From assembly GCA_964623055.1 (NCBI GenBank), contig CAZURK010000002.1:1-64000 (forward strand): DNA of 64,000 bases. Direction: 5' to 3'. The notes below the pieces were generated by a model, which saw only the letters and a list, made by a program, of their open reading frames with translations, made no database searches and was not told the origin of the DNA. The position numbers and the translations under genes were made by a program. Of the stretch, positions 42,377 through 52,000 are shown one piece after another (positions within the stretch are counted from its first letter, which is position 1; each line of letters starts with the position of its first letter). Source of the stretch: JADHUC01 sp964623055. GTDB taxonomy: Bacteria; Planctomycetota; Planctomycetia; Pirellulales; Pirellulaceae.

Positions 42377-42592
42377 ATGCCGCAGGGTAACATCAAGAAA
42401 CTAGTGCATGACCGAGGATTCGGCTTCATCTCGGGCGATGGCACCGATGTCTTCTTTCACATGTCTTCAGTCGAGGGGGGAAGCTTCGAGGAACTCCAGG
42501 AAGGTCAGCTTGTCGATTACGAAATCGACGACGAAGAACAACCCCGCCGCCGGAACCAGGGTCCCCGAGCAAAGTCGGTGAAACCCGCCTAG
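42377..42592 (+). CDS. Cold-shock domain protein
   Basis: A 71-residue single cold-shock domain. GNIKKLVHDRGFGFISGDGT carries the RNP1 motif (GFGFI), and DVFFHMSSVEG carries RNP2 (VFFH). The tail EEQPRRRNQGPRAKSVKPA is basic. It should bind single-stranded nucleic acid as an RNA chaperone or regulator. Lys in the usual W-F-N-x-x-K-G-F-G-F-I context is replaced by sequence DRGFGFI, a moderately diverged version. ATG at 42377 has GGAG ten bases upstream. Its TAG stop is formed by the end of the repeat structure at 42590-42697. Confidence 0.88.
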   Translation: MPQGNIKKLVHDRGFGFISGDGTDVFFHMSSVEGGSFEELQEGQLVDYEIDDEEQPRRRNQGPRAKSVKPA

Positions 42593-42697
42593 TACCTCAA
42601 GTCATTTCAAAGTGTCAGTAGGATGGGCATTCCTGCCCGTCTGCTTGGGATCGGGCAGGAATGCCCAGCCCACAAAGACAAGAGACGTGAGGTACTA
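42590..42697. repeat. Inverted repeat framing a REPIN
   Basis: TAGTACCTCA at 42590-42599 and TGAGGTACTA at 42688-42697 form perfect ends around the REPIN at 42618-42673. The left end includes the stop codon of the cold-shock gene. The right end overlaps the element starting at 42694. Confidence 0.65.
42618..42673. repeat. REPIN-like inverted pair, GGGCATTCC family
   Basis: Begins GTAGGATGGGCATTCCTGCC and ends with the inverse of GTGGGCTGGGCATTCCTGCC. It shares its family with 36431-36486 and 44676-44723. Confidence 0.88.
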
Positions 42698-42824
42698 GTG
42701 CTTTGTCAAAGCTTAATCTTCGGGTGGCCGGGGTTGGAGGGCGTAGCCCGAAACCCCGGGGCTTCCTTCGCTGCGCTCAGTCCAGCCACCCAGCCCTAAT
42801 TCTTAGGTCTGACAAAGCACTAGT
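42694..42824. mobile_element. MITE-like element with 15-bp terminal inverted repeats
   Basis: Perfect terminal inverted repeats ACTAGTGCTTTGTCA and TGACAAAGCACTAGT enclose 131 bases with no coding capacity. The interior is itself partly palindromic (GGTGGC near the left, GCCACC near the right). A partial copy of the end, ACTAGTGCTT, recurs at 44644-44653. No clear target-site duplication is seen. It resembles a non-autonomous transposon, and no matching transposase is in the window. Confidence 0.65.
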
Positions 42825-42844
42825 CCCGATCACAAACTCGCTCG

Positions 42845-44323
42845 TCAGCAAGTCGACACCGCGCAAGATGCGCTAGCCGCGCTGCGCGGTGTTTTCATGT
42901 CCCGCAACAGGTACTCGATCACGTCGCTGGCCGTGTAGCACCGTTTGCCTTCCTTGACGAAGCGCGCTACGCCTTCGACGTCGTTGCCGGACGTGACCAG
43001 TGGCTTCTCTCGCTCGCCGTTGCGGTGAACCTGGCTGAGGCCGATGTTTGCCATAAGCGCGTTGCAGATGCACTTGCGGCCGCAGGTCTCTTCCTCGTCG
43101 CCGCCTTTGCGCACATAGTCCGCAACCGGCTCGGCCGGACACCGCCACGCCAACAGACCGTCTTCCGTCTTGTAGGCATGGCGAAGATACCCAAGATCGC
43201 AGATCCGCGTTCTCTGTTCGCACAGCGCGTCATCCGAGAACGTGCCGTCCAACTGCACCACTTTGAAAGGAAACCCGGCGGGGGATACAAGCGGATCCGT
43301 GAACACCTTTGCCATGCCTTCGCGACTTGCCGCCAGCACCTGGTCCTTCAAATAGGAATCCAAGTCGGACTCCTCGCAGTACGCGAACGCCGTACCCACC
43401 TGGACACCTTGGGCGCCGTCATCAATTGCCCCCTGCACGCGCTCGGGTTCCGCGCAAGATCCGGCCAGCCAGAACGGCAGCCCCAACGCGCGGATGGCTT
43501 CGAGATCCGGAACGTCGCGGTCGCCGTAAACGGGCTCGCCGTCGTCGCTGAGCTGCATCGGCCCGCGAGGCGGCGCGTTGTGGCCGCCCGCCGTGGGACC
43601 TTCGATAACAAAGCCATCGAGTTGGCTGGTCGAACGTCTGACCAGCATGGTGCCGAGCGTGGCCGAGGCGATGATGGCGATGAACTTGGGTCGCACGAGC
43701 GTGGGCGGCATGCCACCCAGAAACGCCTGTGGGTCGAATCGCGTGACGGGCTCGTCGCCTCGGTCCGCTCCCATTACGTTCAGCTTCAATTCGACAGGTT
43801 GGCCCTCGGCGAGGCTATCGAGGATGCCGGGGATCGTCCTAGGGATACCCGCGCCCATCAGCACCCAGTCGACGCCCGCAAGCATCGCTCCGTACAGCGA
43901 TGGCAACGTGGGGAGTTGGATCTTCTCCAGGTAGTTGATTCCCACCGGTCGATCGTGACCTTCTTTGGCCAGGAACACTTCCACAAAGTTGCCTGCAACC
44001 AACAACTCCTGCAAGTGCCGGCTGGGCTGCACCACAGAGATCGGCTTTGACTTGAACGCCGCGTCCTTTTCCTTGCCGCCCGGAACGAAATACCGGTCCA
44101 GTATCCGTCGGGCGACGCCACGGTCGGGAAAGTGGTCAAGCGCTCGTCGGACGTGCCCGCCTGGGTCCCCAAGCTGAAGACGTCTGGTCAAGATCACATC
44201 CAGGGCGGTTCCAGATACCACCCCTAGTTGGCCCTCTACGGAGACGGCACGCGCAAGACGCCAACCAGAAACGCCCGCACCCATTCCGCCTTGTATAATC
44301 GTCGGCAGTGAATCATGGCTCAT
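42845..44323 (-). CDS. Nitronate monooxygenase-like FMN enzyme
   Basis: A 492-residue TIM-barrel flavoprotein of the nitronate monooxygenase/2-nitropropane dioxygenase family. It begins LPTIIQGGMGAGVSGWRLAR, the FMN-binding start. LDGFVIEGPTAGGHNAPPRG contains the conserved GGH segment, and DDGAQGVQVGTAFAYCEESD the phosphate-binding region. The C-terminal extension with TCGRKCICNALMANIGL is seen in long bacterial members. It should oxidise a nitronate or act as an enoyl-type flavin reductase in the cytoplasm. ATG at 44323 has AAGGAAG close upstream. The Ala/Ser/Cys tail overlaps low-complexity sequence. Confidence 0.88.
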   Translation of the reverse strand: MSHDSLPTIIQGGMGAGVSGWRLARAVSVEGQLGVVSGTALDVILTRRLQLGDPGGHVRRALDHFPDRGVARRILDRYFVPGGKEKDAAFKSKPISVVQPSRHLQELLVAGNFVEVFLAKEGHDRPVGINYLEKIQLPTLPSLYGAMLAGVDWVLMGAGIPRTIPGILDSLAEGQPVELKLNVMGADRGDEPVTRFDPQAFLGGMPPTLVRPKFIAIIASATLGTMLVRRSTSQLDGFVIEGPTAGGHNAPPRGPMQLSDDGEPVYGDRDVPDLEAIRALGLPFWLAGSCAEPERVQGAIDDGAQGVQVGTAFAYCEESDLDSYLKDQVLAASREGMAKVFTDPLVSPAGFPFKVVQLDGTFSDDALCEQRTRICDLGYLRHAYKTEDGLLAWRCPAEPVADYVRKGGDEEETCGRKCICNALMANIGLSQVHRNGEREKPLVTSGNDVEGVARFVKEGKRCYTASDVIEYLLRDMKTPRSAASASCAVSTC

Positions 44324-44675
44324 GAAGACTTCCTTGCAAGGGAACTAACCTGCGGCGTCGGACAAACCTTGGACATGAAAAGAAGACCTGAACGAAATGG
44401 ATCCTTAACAAGCCGCAGTTTGATCAGAAAGCAGCATGATCCTGACCATGTGCTTCCATCCATTTGCAGACAAATATGATAGAGGAAGCCGAGTCGATTA
44501 ACGAGCCCGCAAAACTGGGAGTCCTAATGATTTCAGTTGTCCCGGTTAGCTAAACCGCGAGCTTCGGAGAATGTAATAGTTGCGTAAAACTTCAATGCAT
44601 ACACTGAGATCGTCCGATGTGATGCTCGAAAGACCGGCCTGCGACTAGTGCTTCACATCATTCGGTCTTGTCGGT

Positions 44676-44723
44676 TGGGCATTCCTGCCCGACGCCACGC
44701 AGGCGGGCAGGAATGACGCGCCC
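44676..44723. repeat. REPIN-like inverted pair, GGGCATTCC family
   Basis: TTGGGCATTCCTGCCCG followed by an imperfect inverse (CGGGCAGGAATG...GCCC). It is a diverged third member of the family at 36431 and 42618 that lacks the GTAG foot. Confidence 0.7.
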
Positions 44724-44743
44724 GACATAAGTCGGATTGCGGC

Positions 44744-44887
44744 GTGGGATAGGCTTCCAGCCTGTCGGAATTTGCCGTTGATTCAGCCGATACGTGTCCG
44801 ACCAGTAAACAGCACTTTTCGTGGCGTCTAGCGATCGACCAGGAACGCACTTTGACGCTACCATGACAGGCTGGAAGCCTATCCCAC
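44744..44887. repeat. Long-spaced inverted REP pair
   Basis: GTGGGATAGGCTTCCAGCCT... at 44744 and its 23-base inverse ending at 44887. Each arm has an AGGCTTCCAGCCT palindrome. The spacer is about 98 bases, longer than in other pairs. Confidence 0.8.
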
Positions 44888-45087
44888 AAGGAAGAGTCTG
44901 CAACTACGGGGTACGGATTTCCGTGGATGTGGCTCTCGCGGTACTGGAGCTTCCCCTCCCTGATTGCGGCAAATCCCTCGCTGGCGCGTCGGGTTAGTGA
45001 ATTCGCGGACGTCACGCCGAAGTGGCGCTGTCCAATTGGGACGAGTGTTGCAGCCACGGCCTGCATCAATGTCAAGGTGCAGGCGGG

Positions 45088-48000
45088 TCATAGGACGTAT
45101 CTCCCGTCGTCCGTCTGGCGGGCCTGGCCGACAGTGACGAGTGTGTCGAGCAGTTCCTCGACCACCGTCTTGCGCGCGCGGCTGAAGTACTTGGCGATTT
45201 CCGCGGGTGTGGCGGCTGCGGCGTGATCGGCCAGGGCGGTGCGCACGGCGCTGACGCGTTCGGGTAACGACGACGGCCATTTTTGCTTCTGCTTCTTGGC
45301 TTTCGCCGCGGCCGGCTTGACCGGTTTTTCTTTCTGTTCGGTTTCGCCGATGCCCAGTTGCGTTTGTGTCTGCTGTTGGCCGTCGGGATTTTGGAAATCC
45401 GGTCGGAGCCAGCGGATATGGCCGCGAGCTTCTTCGGCGGCGCGCTGGTGGTTCAGATCGACCAGTCGCTGGAGGATCTGCTCGTCGTCCAGATCGTGCG
45501 GCCAGCCATAGGCGTCGAACACAGCCACGTCCAGATCGTCGTGAATCTGTTTGAGGACCGAAACCAGCCCCTTCTCATGAATCTCCCGTTCCTTGGCCGT
45601 AAGTTCGTACGATGGCCCTCCGAGGCCGTCGCTGGTCTCGCCCGCCGCATTCGACGGCCTCGGAGGGCCATCGTACCGTTCGGCCGCGCGGAGCTTTTCC
45701 AGCACGTTGTACATCCCGGTCACCGTCAGATCCGGAAACAACTCCTGCTGTCGCTTCCGATGACCGTCCAACTGCTCGCCCAGCTTCCGAATCCGCTCCG
45801 TCGTCAACGTGTCACACGACGGAAAAGGGAAAGGATCGAAACAGCGCGTCTTGTTGTACCTTGGTCTATCTTCAAGCGTTCCACCGACACCAAGCGTCCA
45901 AATCACGTGTGGCCGACTCGACAGAACGCCCAACGAGTATGCGTGGGAAAGTGCAATCGCGATCAATGCGCCGTCCGCGAGTACCGTCGAATCGACGAAC
46001 ACGAAGAACCGGTGTTTCGAGACCTCGGATGTCGCGATGTAACGATCGAGCCCATTGAGCGACGCCCGCATTTCTGGACGCGGCTTCGCGTGTTGCCACC
46101 AGCGATCTGCGTATTCGTCCGCGTCCTTGCTTTTCCCGCGGCGCGCATCGCGTGCCGGTTTCACGTGGTCGTAGATGTGCTGATAAACGGATGGAGCCGT
46201 TTCCCGTAACTCATCGCAGGAAAGACTGAACGGATCGATGACGTATGACCCGCGCGGCCGTTGTGTGATGTCTCGGCCGTTGAGGAATGGGCGGATCAAA
46301 TTGCCCAACGTTTGCCATACGAGAGCCTGTTGTTCGGTAATCACGAAATCGCCGCCTACGAGTTTCACGCCCATGAAACTCAAGTCACGATTGGATTCGA
46401 GTGGCTTAGCCGATTGCAGGTCGACGCCAATTCTCAAGTTCGGGCGAATTACGCCCGGTTGAATCGCAAATCCAACTTCGTGCTCAAGCTGTCCAGTTCT
46501 TTTCTCGGACGTAATCGAGAGAAGCTGGCCAACCACGTCACGTCCCGCAGTCACGACGGTCATACATATCCGTACCGCGGCGCCGTCTTCGCTTTGGACC
46601 CACGGATGATCGTGAACTGCAAACACAAGCGATACGGGAGGATTGGCCGTGAGTGCCGAAGCAACGATTCTGCTGTTGAAAGACTGCTTCAGACTATTCG
46701 TTGTAATGAGACCGCAGCGCTCTACATTTCGAGTGCCGACGAGATGCGCGCCCTTTTGCCACCAGTACATCACCAAGTCAGCGGACTGCGGAACGACAGT
46801 CGAATACGTCTCGCGCAATGTGGAAACATAGCCGCGCCCCAATGCTTCGAGCATGAATTGGCTCCCAACAAACGGCGGGTTGCCAACGACATAATCCGCC
46901 TTCGGCCATTCTGCTTTGCGGGGGTTGATGTACCGCAACTCCTGAACGCGAGCGGCTTCGTCAGGGACTTCTTTGCCCGTGACGGGATGCGGCTTGGTGG
47001 TTCGGCCGTCCCAGCGGGTGACGGGGGTGCCGTTGTCGTCTACGACCGGCTCGATGGCGTCCCAGGCCAGTACGGCGTCGCGGCATTCGATGTTGTGGAA
47101 CTTGCGGATGATCGGCTCGTTTAACGGGTCCTTGCCGCGCGTGCGGAAGTGCCATTGCAGGTAGCCGATCCATAACACCAAATCGGCGATCGCGGCGGCG
47201 CGCGGGTTCACCTCGATGCCCAGGAACTGGTGCGGGTCGATGGTCAACAGCACTTGTTGACGATCGCCAAAGTCGCGTAGGGCTTTCAGCACTTCGCCTT
47301 CCAGCCGCTTCATCAGTTCCAGCGAGACATAAAGAAAATTGCCCGAGCCGCAGGCCGGGTCCAGCACGCGCGACTCGCACAATTGCTCGTGGAATTGGCG
47401 CACGGTCTTGATCGCGTCGGACGCTTTGCCGTCTTCGTGTTGGGAAACGGCCGTGGCGTAGGCCGTGTCCCATTGTTCGCGCAGCGGTTCGATGATCGTC
47501 GGCATGACCAGCCGCTCGACATAGGCCCGCGGCGTGTAGTGCGCGCCCAGCTTGTGCCGTTCCACCGGATCCAAGGCCCGTTCCAGCAACGTGCCGAAGA
47601 TGGCCGGCTCGACGTCGTTCCATTGGGCCTCGGCCGCCTCGATCAGCAGTTCCAGTTGGTCTTCGGTCACCGGCAGCGCGGTGTGGTCTTCGAACAGCCC
47701 GCCGTTGAACTGCTGCAGTTGGCCTTCGAGGACGACCGAGAAGCCGCCCGTGTCCATCTCCTCCCACAGCCTCGATAGCATCGGAACGAACGTATCCAGC
47801 TTGTCGCGGCGGGCTTCCAGGAACCGGGTGAAACAGCCGGTGGAAAAACCGCCCAGTTCCACGTCTTCGGCGAACATGGTGAACAGGCACCGCATCAGGA
47901 ATTGGGCGACCACGTCGGGCGGATGCTCTTGTTCCAGGCTCCTGGCAAGTTTCGCCAAGCGTTCGGCCAGGTGGCGGGTGACTCTGGCGCTGAGACGGCT

Positions 48001-48642
48001 GGGGTCCAGCGAAGGCGGATCCTGCCAAATTGCACAGAGCGTTTGCCGAACCGGTTCGTTTTCCAGTTCCGGAAGCCGAATGCGGTAGCTCTGCGGATCG
48101 GGGAAGGGGACGTAGTTCTTGCCCGATTGCGTGAAATCCGCGTACAGATCGAAACAGTAACCGACGTCGACGACCACCAGGAATGGCGGCCATTCGTCCG
48201 GTAACGCCTCGGCATAGCGTTTGGCCTGCTGCCGAGCCTTGACCATCGCGTGTTCCCATCCGGGCGTGCCGCGTTTGGCGGTGCCGGCGTGAAACTTCTT
48301 CGTCTTCGTCTTGGTGGCCAGTGCCTGGGCCTGCTCGGCGGCCTTGCGTTCGACCCCTTGTTTCGACTCAAGGACAAAGCAGCCCTTGCGGTATAGACCG
48401 ACGCGCCCGGCGCTGGTTGTCCCGTCGCCGTTGTTGAACTCGACGGCCTTCTCGAAGACATAGGTATTCTGCGACCCGTCCGGTTTGGCCGGCTCTGGCT
48501 GCGGGACATCAAGAACGGCGCACAGTTCCTTGAGGAACGATTGCGAATTCGCCAATTCGGCGCCGCCGGAATCTCTCCAGCGGTCGATGAATTCCTGCGG
48601 TGTCATCGGCGGGCCCCAATCTGAACCAATATCTCCCTCCAT
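45088..48642 (-). CDS. MmeI-like single-chain DNA methyltransferase (type IIL/IIG), probably nuclease-dead
   Basis: An 1184-residue protein with MmeI layout: an N-terminal nuclease-like domain, helical linker, N6-adenine methyltransferase (VLDPACGSGNFLYVSLELMK near residue 425; VVGNPPFVGSQF near 586), target-recognition region (CFDPFPFPSCDTLTTERIRK near 930), and a C-terminal helical/winged tail (TPAEIAKYFSRARKTVVEEL). In the nuclease domain the ExK pair is present (E92-S-K94), but the upstream catalytic Asp position reads Gly82 (codon GGT at 48399-48397). Methylation without cutting is therefore likely. A REPIN (45607-45676) encodes about 24 residues before the C-terminal part. Start ATG at 48642 or 48606; neither has a good Shine-Dalgarno. 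No partner restriction gene is adjacent. Confidence 0.88.
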   Translation of the reverse strand: MEGDIGSDWGPPMTPQEFIDRWRDSGGAELANSQSFLKELCAVLDVPQPEPAKPDGSQNTYVFEKAVEFNNGDGTTSAGRVGLYRKGCFVLESKQGVERKAAEQAQALATKTKTKKFHAGTAKRGTPGWEHAMVKARQQAKRYAEALPDEWPPFLVVVDVGYCFDLYADFTQSGKNYVPFPDPQSYRIRLPELENEPVRQTLCAIWQDPPSLDPSRLSARVTRHLAERLAKLARSLEQEHPPDVVAQFLMRCLFTMFAEDVELGGFSTGCFTRFLEARRDKLDTFVPMLSRLWEEMDTGGFSVVLEGQLQQFNGGLFEDHTALPVTEDQLELLIEAAEAQWNDVEPAIFGTLLERALDPVERHKLGAHYTPRAYVERLVMPTIIEPLREQWDTAYATAVSQHEDGKASDAIKTVRQFHEQLCESRVLDPACGSGNFLYVSLELMKRLEGEVLKALRDFGDRQQVLLTIDPHQFLGIEVNPRAAAIADLVLWIGYLQWHFRTRGKDPLNEPIIRKFHNIECRDAVLAWDAIEPVVDDNGTPVTRWDGRTTKPHPVTGKEVPDEAARVQELRYINPRKAEWPKADYVVGNPPFVGSQFMLEALGRGYVSTLRETYSTVVPQSADLVMYWWQKGAHLVGTRNVERCGLITTNSLKQSFNSRIVASALTANPPVSLVFAVHDHPWVQSEDGAAVRICMTVVTAGRDVVGQLLSITSEKRTGQLEHEVGFAIQPGVIRPNLRIGVDLQSAKPLESNRDLSFMGVKLVGGDFVITEQQALVWQTLGNLIRPFLNGRDITQRPRGSYVIDPFSLSCDELRETAPSVYQHIYDHVKPARDARRGKSKDADEYADRWWQHAKPRPEMRASLNGLDRYIATSEVSKHRFFVFVDSTVLADGALIAIALSHAYSLGVLSSRPHVIWTLGVGGTLEDRPRYNKTRCFDPFPFPSCDTLTTERIRKLGEQLDGHRKRQQELFPDLTVTGMYNVLEKLRAAERYDGPPRPSNAAGETSDGLGGPSYELTAKEREIHEKGLVSVLKQIHDDLDVAVFDAYGWPHDLDDEQILQRLVDLNHQRAAEEARGHIRWLRPDFQNPDGQQQTQTQLGIGETEQKEKPVKPAAAKAKKQKQKWPSSLPERVSAVRTALADHAAAATPAEIAKYFSRARKTVVEELLDTLVTVGQARQTDDGRYVL
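45607..45676. repeat. Perfect 25-bp inverted repeat inside the MmeI-like gene
   Basis: Arms start GTACGATGGCCCTCCGAGGC and are exactly inverted, with a 20-base spacer. It is translated in the minus-strand frame as the stretch from RYDGPPRPSN to LGGPSY. The REPIN-like architecture is the same as in the intergenic elements, though the foot is GTAC rather than GTAG. Confidence 0.9.
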
Positions 48643-49083
48643 TGGTACTGATTGTAGGAATCGCCGTACCGCCAGTCTATATCGGTGGTGTACTGACCTC
48701 GCTGCGCATTTCGATGTTGGTCATTTGGTGTGTTGTCAGATGCCGTGTGCACAGACCAGCCCCGAACGGGGCGCCGCTATGACAGCCCAAGGGTTCCGCG
48801 ACGTTCGCGGACTCACGTCGCTACACCCTGCGCTGACATGGGACCATCCGTTCGGGATTACCACCGGCAAACAATGGTCGATTCGCTAATGCACAAGACA
48901 TCGGACAATAGCTCCGGTGTTGGCCCATCGCCTCACGTAAACCCCAACGTTGCATTAGCTTTTTGGTAGGACGGATTGCCAATCCGTCCCACGGCCATGG
49001 TTCGCTCTTTACTGTTGTTCCCCTACAATGGAGAAGGATCGAACGATTCCACGAATCTCCATTTGCCCGCAAGGGGACTGATT
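48643..49083. other. Divergent intergenic region with one REP
   Basis: Spacer between the MmeI-like gene and the alpha-2-macroglobulin gene. It contains palindromic debris near 48755-48820 and a single GTAG-type REP at 48966-48992. No gene is recognised. Confidence 0.5.
48966..48992 (+). repeat. Single GTAG-type REP hairpin
   Basis: GTAGGACGGATTGCCAATCC followed by GTCCCAC: a GGACGGATTG/CAATCCGTCC palindrome behind a GTAG foot, without a second arm. It lies about 90 bases upstream of the alpha-2-macroglobulin start. Confidence 0.75.
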
Positions 49084-52000
49084 ATGAGCGAACTGCAAGC
49101 AAGAGGTACCGCCCACGTACGCCACCGTATCTTCCCGTGTGCAGTACTGGTCCTGGTGGCCTGGGGATTGGCTGCGGGGCTCGCCCTTTCGGCGGAGGAG
49201 TCGGTGTCCGAGTCGCCGGCCGAGAAGAGCCTCCGAAAGGCGGAGAAGCTGTTCCAAGAGGAGCACTGGGCGGAGGCCCGCACGGCTTACGACCAAGCAC
49301 GGGACTTGGAGACCGACTGGCGGAGTCCGCGGTTCCGGCTGGCTGTCGAGGGGGCGGTGGCCTGCTCGCTGAAGCTCAAGCTGTGGGACGATGCGATGTC
49401 GCGGGCCAAGGAGTTCATCGCCAAGACGAAGGGCTCGTTTGCCGAGGCGGTCGGCGAGCGGTTCCTGGCTGGTCTGTACATGACTATCCCGCATTATGGA
49501 ACAAAGCGTGGCACGGTCTATCTCCGCGGAGAGCACACGCAAGGGGTTTACGTCTCGTCATGGCGCAAGGACCGGCGCGAGGCGATCCGCCACTACGAGC
49601 GGGCACGTGAACTGCTCATCGGGTTGGCAGAGAGGATCGGTCAGGCGGATGCGGCGAAGCAGCGGACGCTGATCGAGTCGGAGCGGATCGGTGTCAACTT
49701 TGATCTGGTCACGTCGCTGGCACAGCGTGAAGCTCATCGCTATGGACGATATGGTTGGTGCCACTGGTGGTGGGACAGCGGGTTCGAGCCGGAAGAGGAC
49801 TCAGAGGCCGTCGACGAGGCGGACTACGAGGAGCCGCGTTGGTGGCATCACGGAGAACAGGAGCCGCCCACGGGCATCCCTTTCGGACCGGATGGCAAGC
49901 CGCAATTCGTCGACACGCCTGAGGAGTACGTGTCGGGGCTTGGCGAGGGCCCAAAGATCCGTTACCTGCTCGGCGAGGTACAACGGCTCGACACGTCCGA
50001 GACAAAAGACGACGCGGCGCGGGCGCTGCTGCGCTGGGCGATGATCGCCCGTTCGCTCTACGGGCCGGAGACGGCCAACCAGTGGAGCGGCGGGCGCGTG
50101 CGGTACGACCGGTTTGGCCGGGCACTTCCAAGCCAACCCGCCCGCGACCGGCCAAAGAAGAAGATGTGGGAGTTGGAAGACGACGAGGCGCTGACCATCG
50201 TCGGCGGGCGACTGCGGGTGATTACCCTCCCGGTCTCAGAGAGCCCGGTGGCTCTGTTGCGGCTGCTGGAGAGAAAGTACGCGAAAAGCAGTGTCCGTCC
50301 CGAGGCCCACTACGCGCGGGCGTTGTGCTTTCAGACGCGTCAGCAGTTTCCGCAAGCCCTGGCTGAGTACGCGGCGCTGATCGAGACACACCCGCAACAC
50401 AAACGGGCCAGAGATGCGAACGGACAGATGGACCAGATCAAGCAGCCAGACGTGATCCTCGGCAGCAGCGGGGTCCATTTGCCGGGCGGCAGGCCAAAGC
50501 TGTCGTTCACGCACCGCAACACAGAGCAGGTCGAGTTGAAAGCCTATTCGGTCGATCTGGTCAAGTACGTCCAGGACCGCATGGAGGACAAGAGCGAGCG
50601 GTACTGGAACTACCGCAACATCACCTGGGACTTCTTCCAGAAGGAGCGGTGGAAGCCGTACACGGGCAAGGAGGTTGCAGCGTGGACTCAGACGGTTGAC
50701 CGGCTCGACGGAAATCGCACCGCCGAGGGCAGCACGCGAGCACCGCTGCCCGAACCCGGAGCGTATCTGGTCGAGGCTCGACCAGCCGGGACGGACGATA
50801 TCTCACGCGTTCTGGTGCTCGTGACCGACATTGCCATCGTGCAGAAAAACGCGGTCAAGAAGGGGCTGATCTACGTGGCCGACGCACGCACGGGCCAGCC
50901 CCTGGCCGACAAGGCCGTCCGCATCTACGAGCATTGGACCGTTTGGAAGGACAACAAGAACCATCTGCATTGGACTTCGTCCGTCCAGACGACGAACCAG
51001 GACGGCGTGATCGAGTATACCCGCAAGCAGACGCAGCGGAGTCCGCAGGTCGACGCCGTGGTCGTCGGCGAGGACGGGCGGATGGCGTTCTCTTTCTTCC
51101 AGAGTTGGTCAGAGCACGATCCCGGATACTACTGGGAACAGGGGCCGCGCTACTACGTGGTCACCGATCGGCCCGTGTATCGTCCGGGCCAGACGGTCCG
51201 GTTCCGCGTCTGGCAGCGCCAACTCAGCGAACGCGCGTACCAGCCGCCCCAGGCGGGCCAACGCGTCCGCATCGAGATCTACGATGCCCGCAACAACGAA
51301 GTGCAGAAGCTCGAACTTGAAACGGATGAATACGGCTGTGCCAGCGGCGAGTACGCGTTGGACGACGAGCCGCCGCTGGGCGTGTGGCACCTGCAGGTCA
51401 ACCACTACAATCCCGACGCGCGGCGGCACGCCGGCGGGCTGTTTCGCGTGGAGGAATACAAGAAGCCCGAATTCGAGGTGACGGTCAAACCAGCCAAGTC
51501 GCAGGCTCGGCTGGGCGAGAAGATCAAGGCCCGCATCGCGGCACGGTACTACTTCGGGGCACCGGTCGCTCGCGGCAGGATCACGTACAAGGTCTTCCGC
51601 GAGGAGTACCAGCACGTGTACTGGGGACCGGGCGAGTACGACTGGCTGTACGGCAAGGGCTACGGACGGTACTACTACGCCTATCCCTGGCTGCCGTGGT
51701 GGGGCCGTTGGGGCTGTTTCATTTGCTGTGATGGCTGGTGGCCGGGGTATCCGTGGGCATGGGTAGGTCGGCCCGTCTGGTACTTCCCGTGGGGCTATTA
51801 CGGCGATACCGAGGGCAATTGGCGTCACCGGATGGAAGGCGGTCGGCGCAACGCGCTGCGCGAGTTGGTCGCCCAGGGCATCGCGGAACTGAAACCCGAC
51901 GGGACGTGCGAACTGGAGATCGACACGGCGCGGGCCAAGCGAGAACAAGCGGATCGCGACCATCGGTATACCGTCGAGGTCGAGGTGCGCGACGAGAGCC

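Larger units (their letters stand above)
44324..45087. other. Repeat-rich intergenic region
   Basis: About 760 bases without a credible gene. It contains a partial MITE end (44644-44653), a REPIN (44676-44723), a long-spaced palindrome pair (44744-44887) and a minus-strand stretch near 44970-45005 that translates to SLTRRASEGFA, a peptide typical of planctomycete repeat DNA. Frames across it read through these repeats. Confidence 0.6.

Noticed and set aside
44653..45075. Minus-strand open frame of 140 codons
   Set aside because: It reads through two palindromic repeats and a repeat-derived SLTRRASEGFA stretch; no ribosome site or protein-like core.
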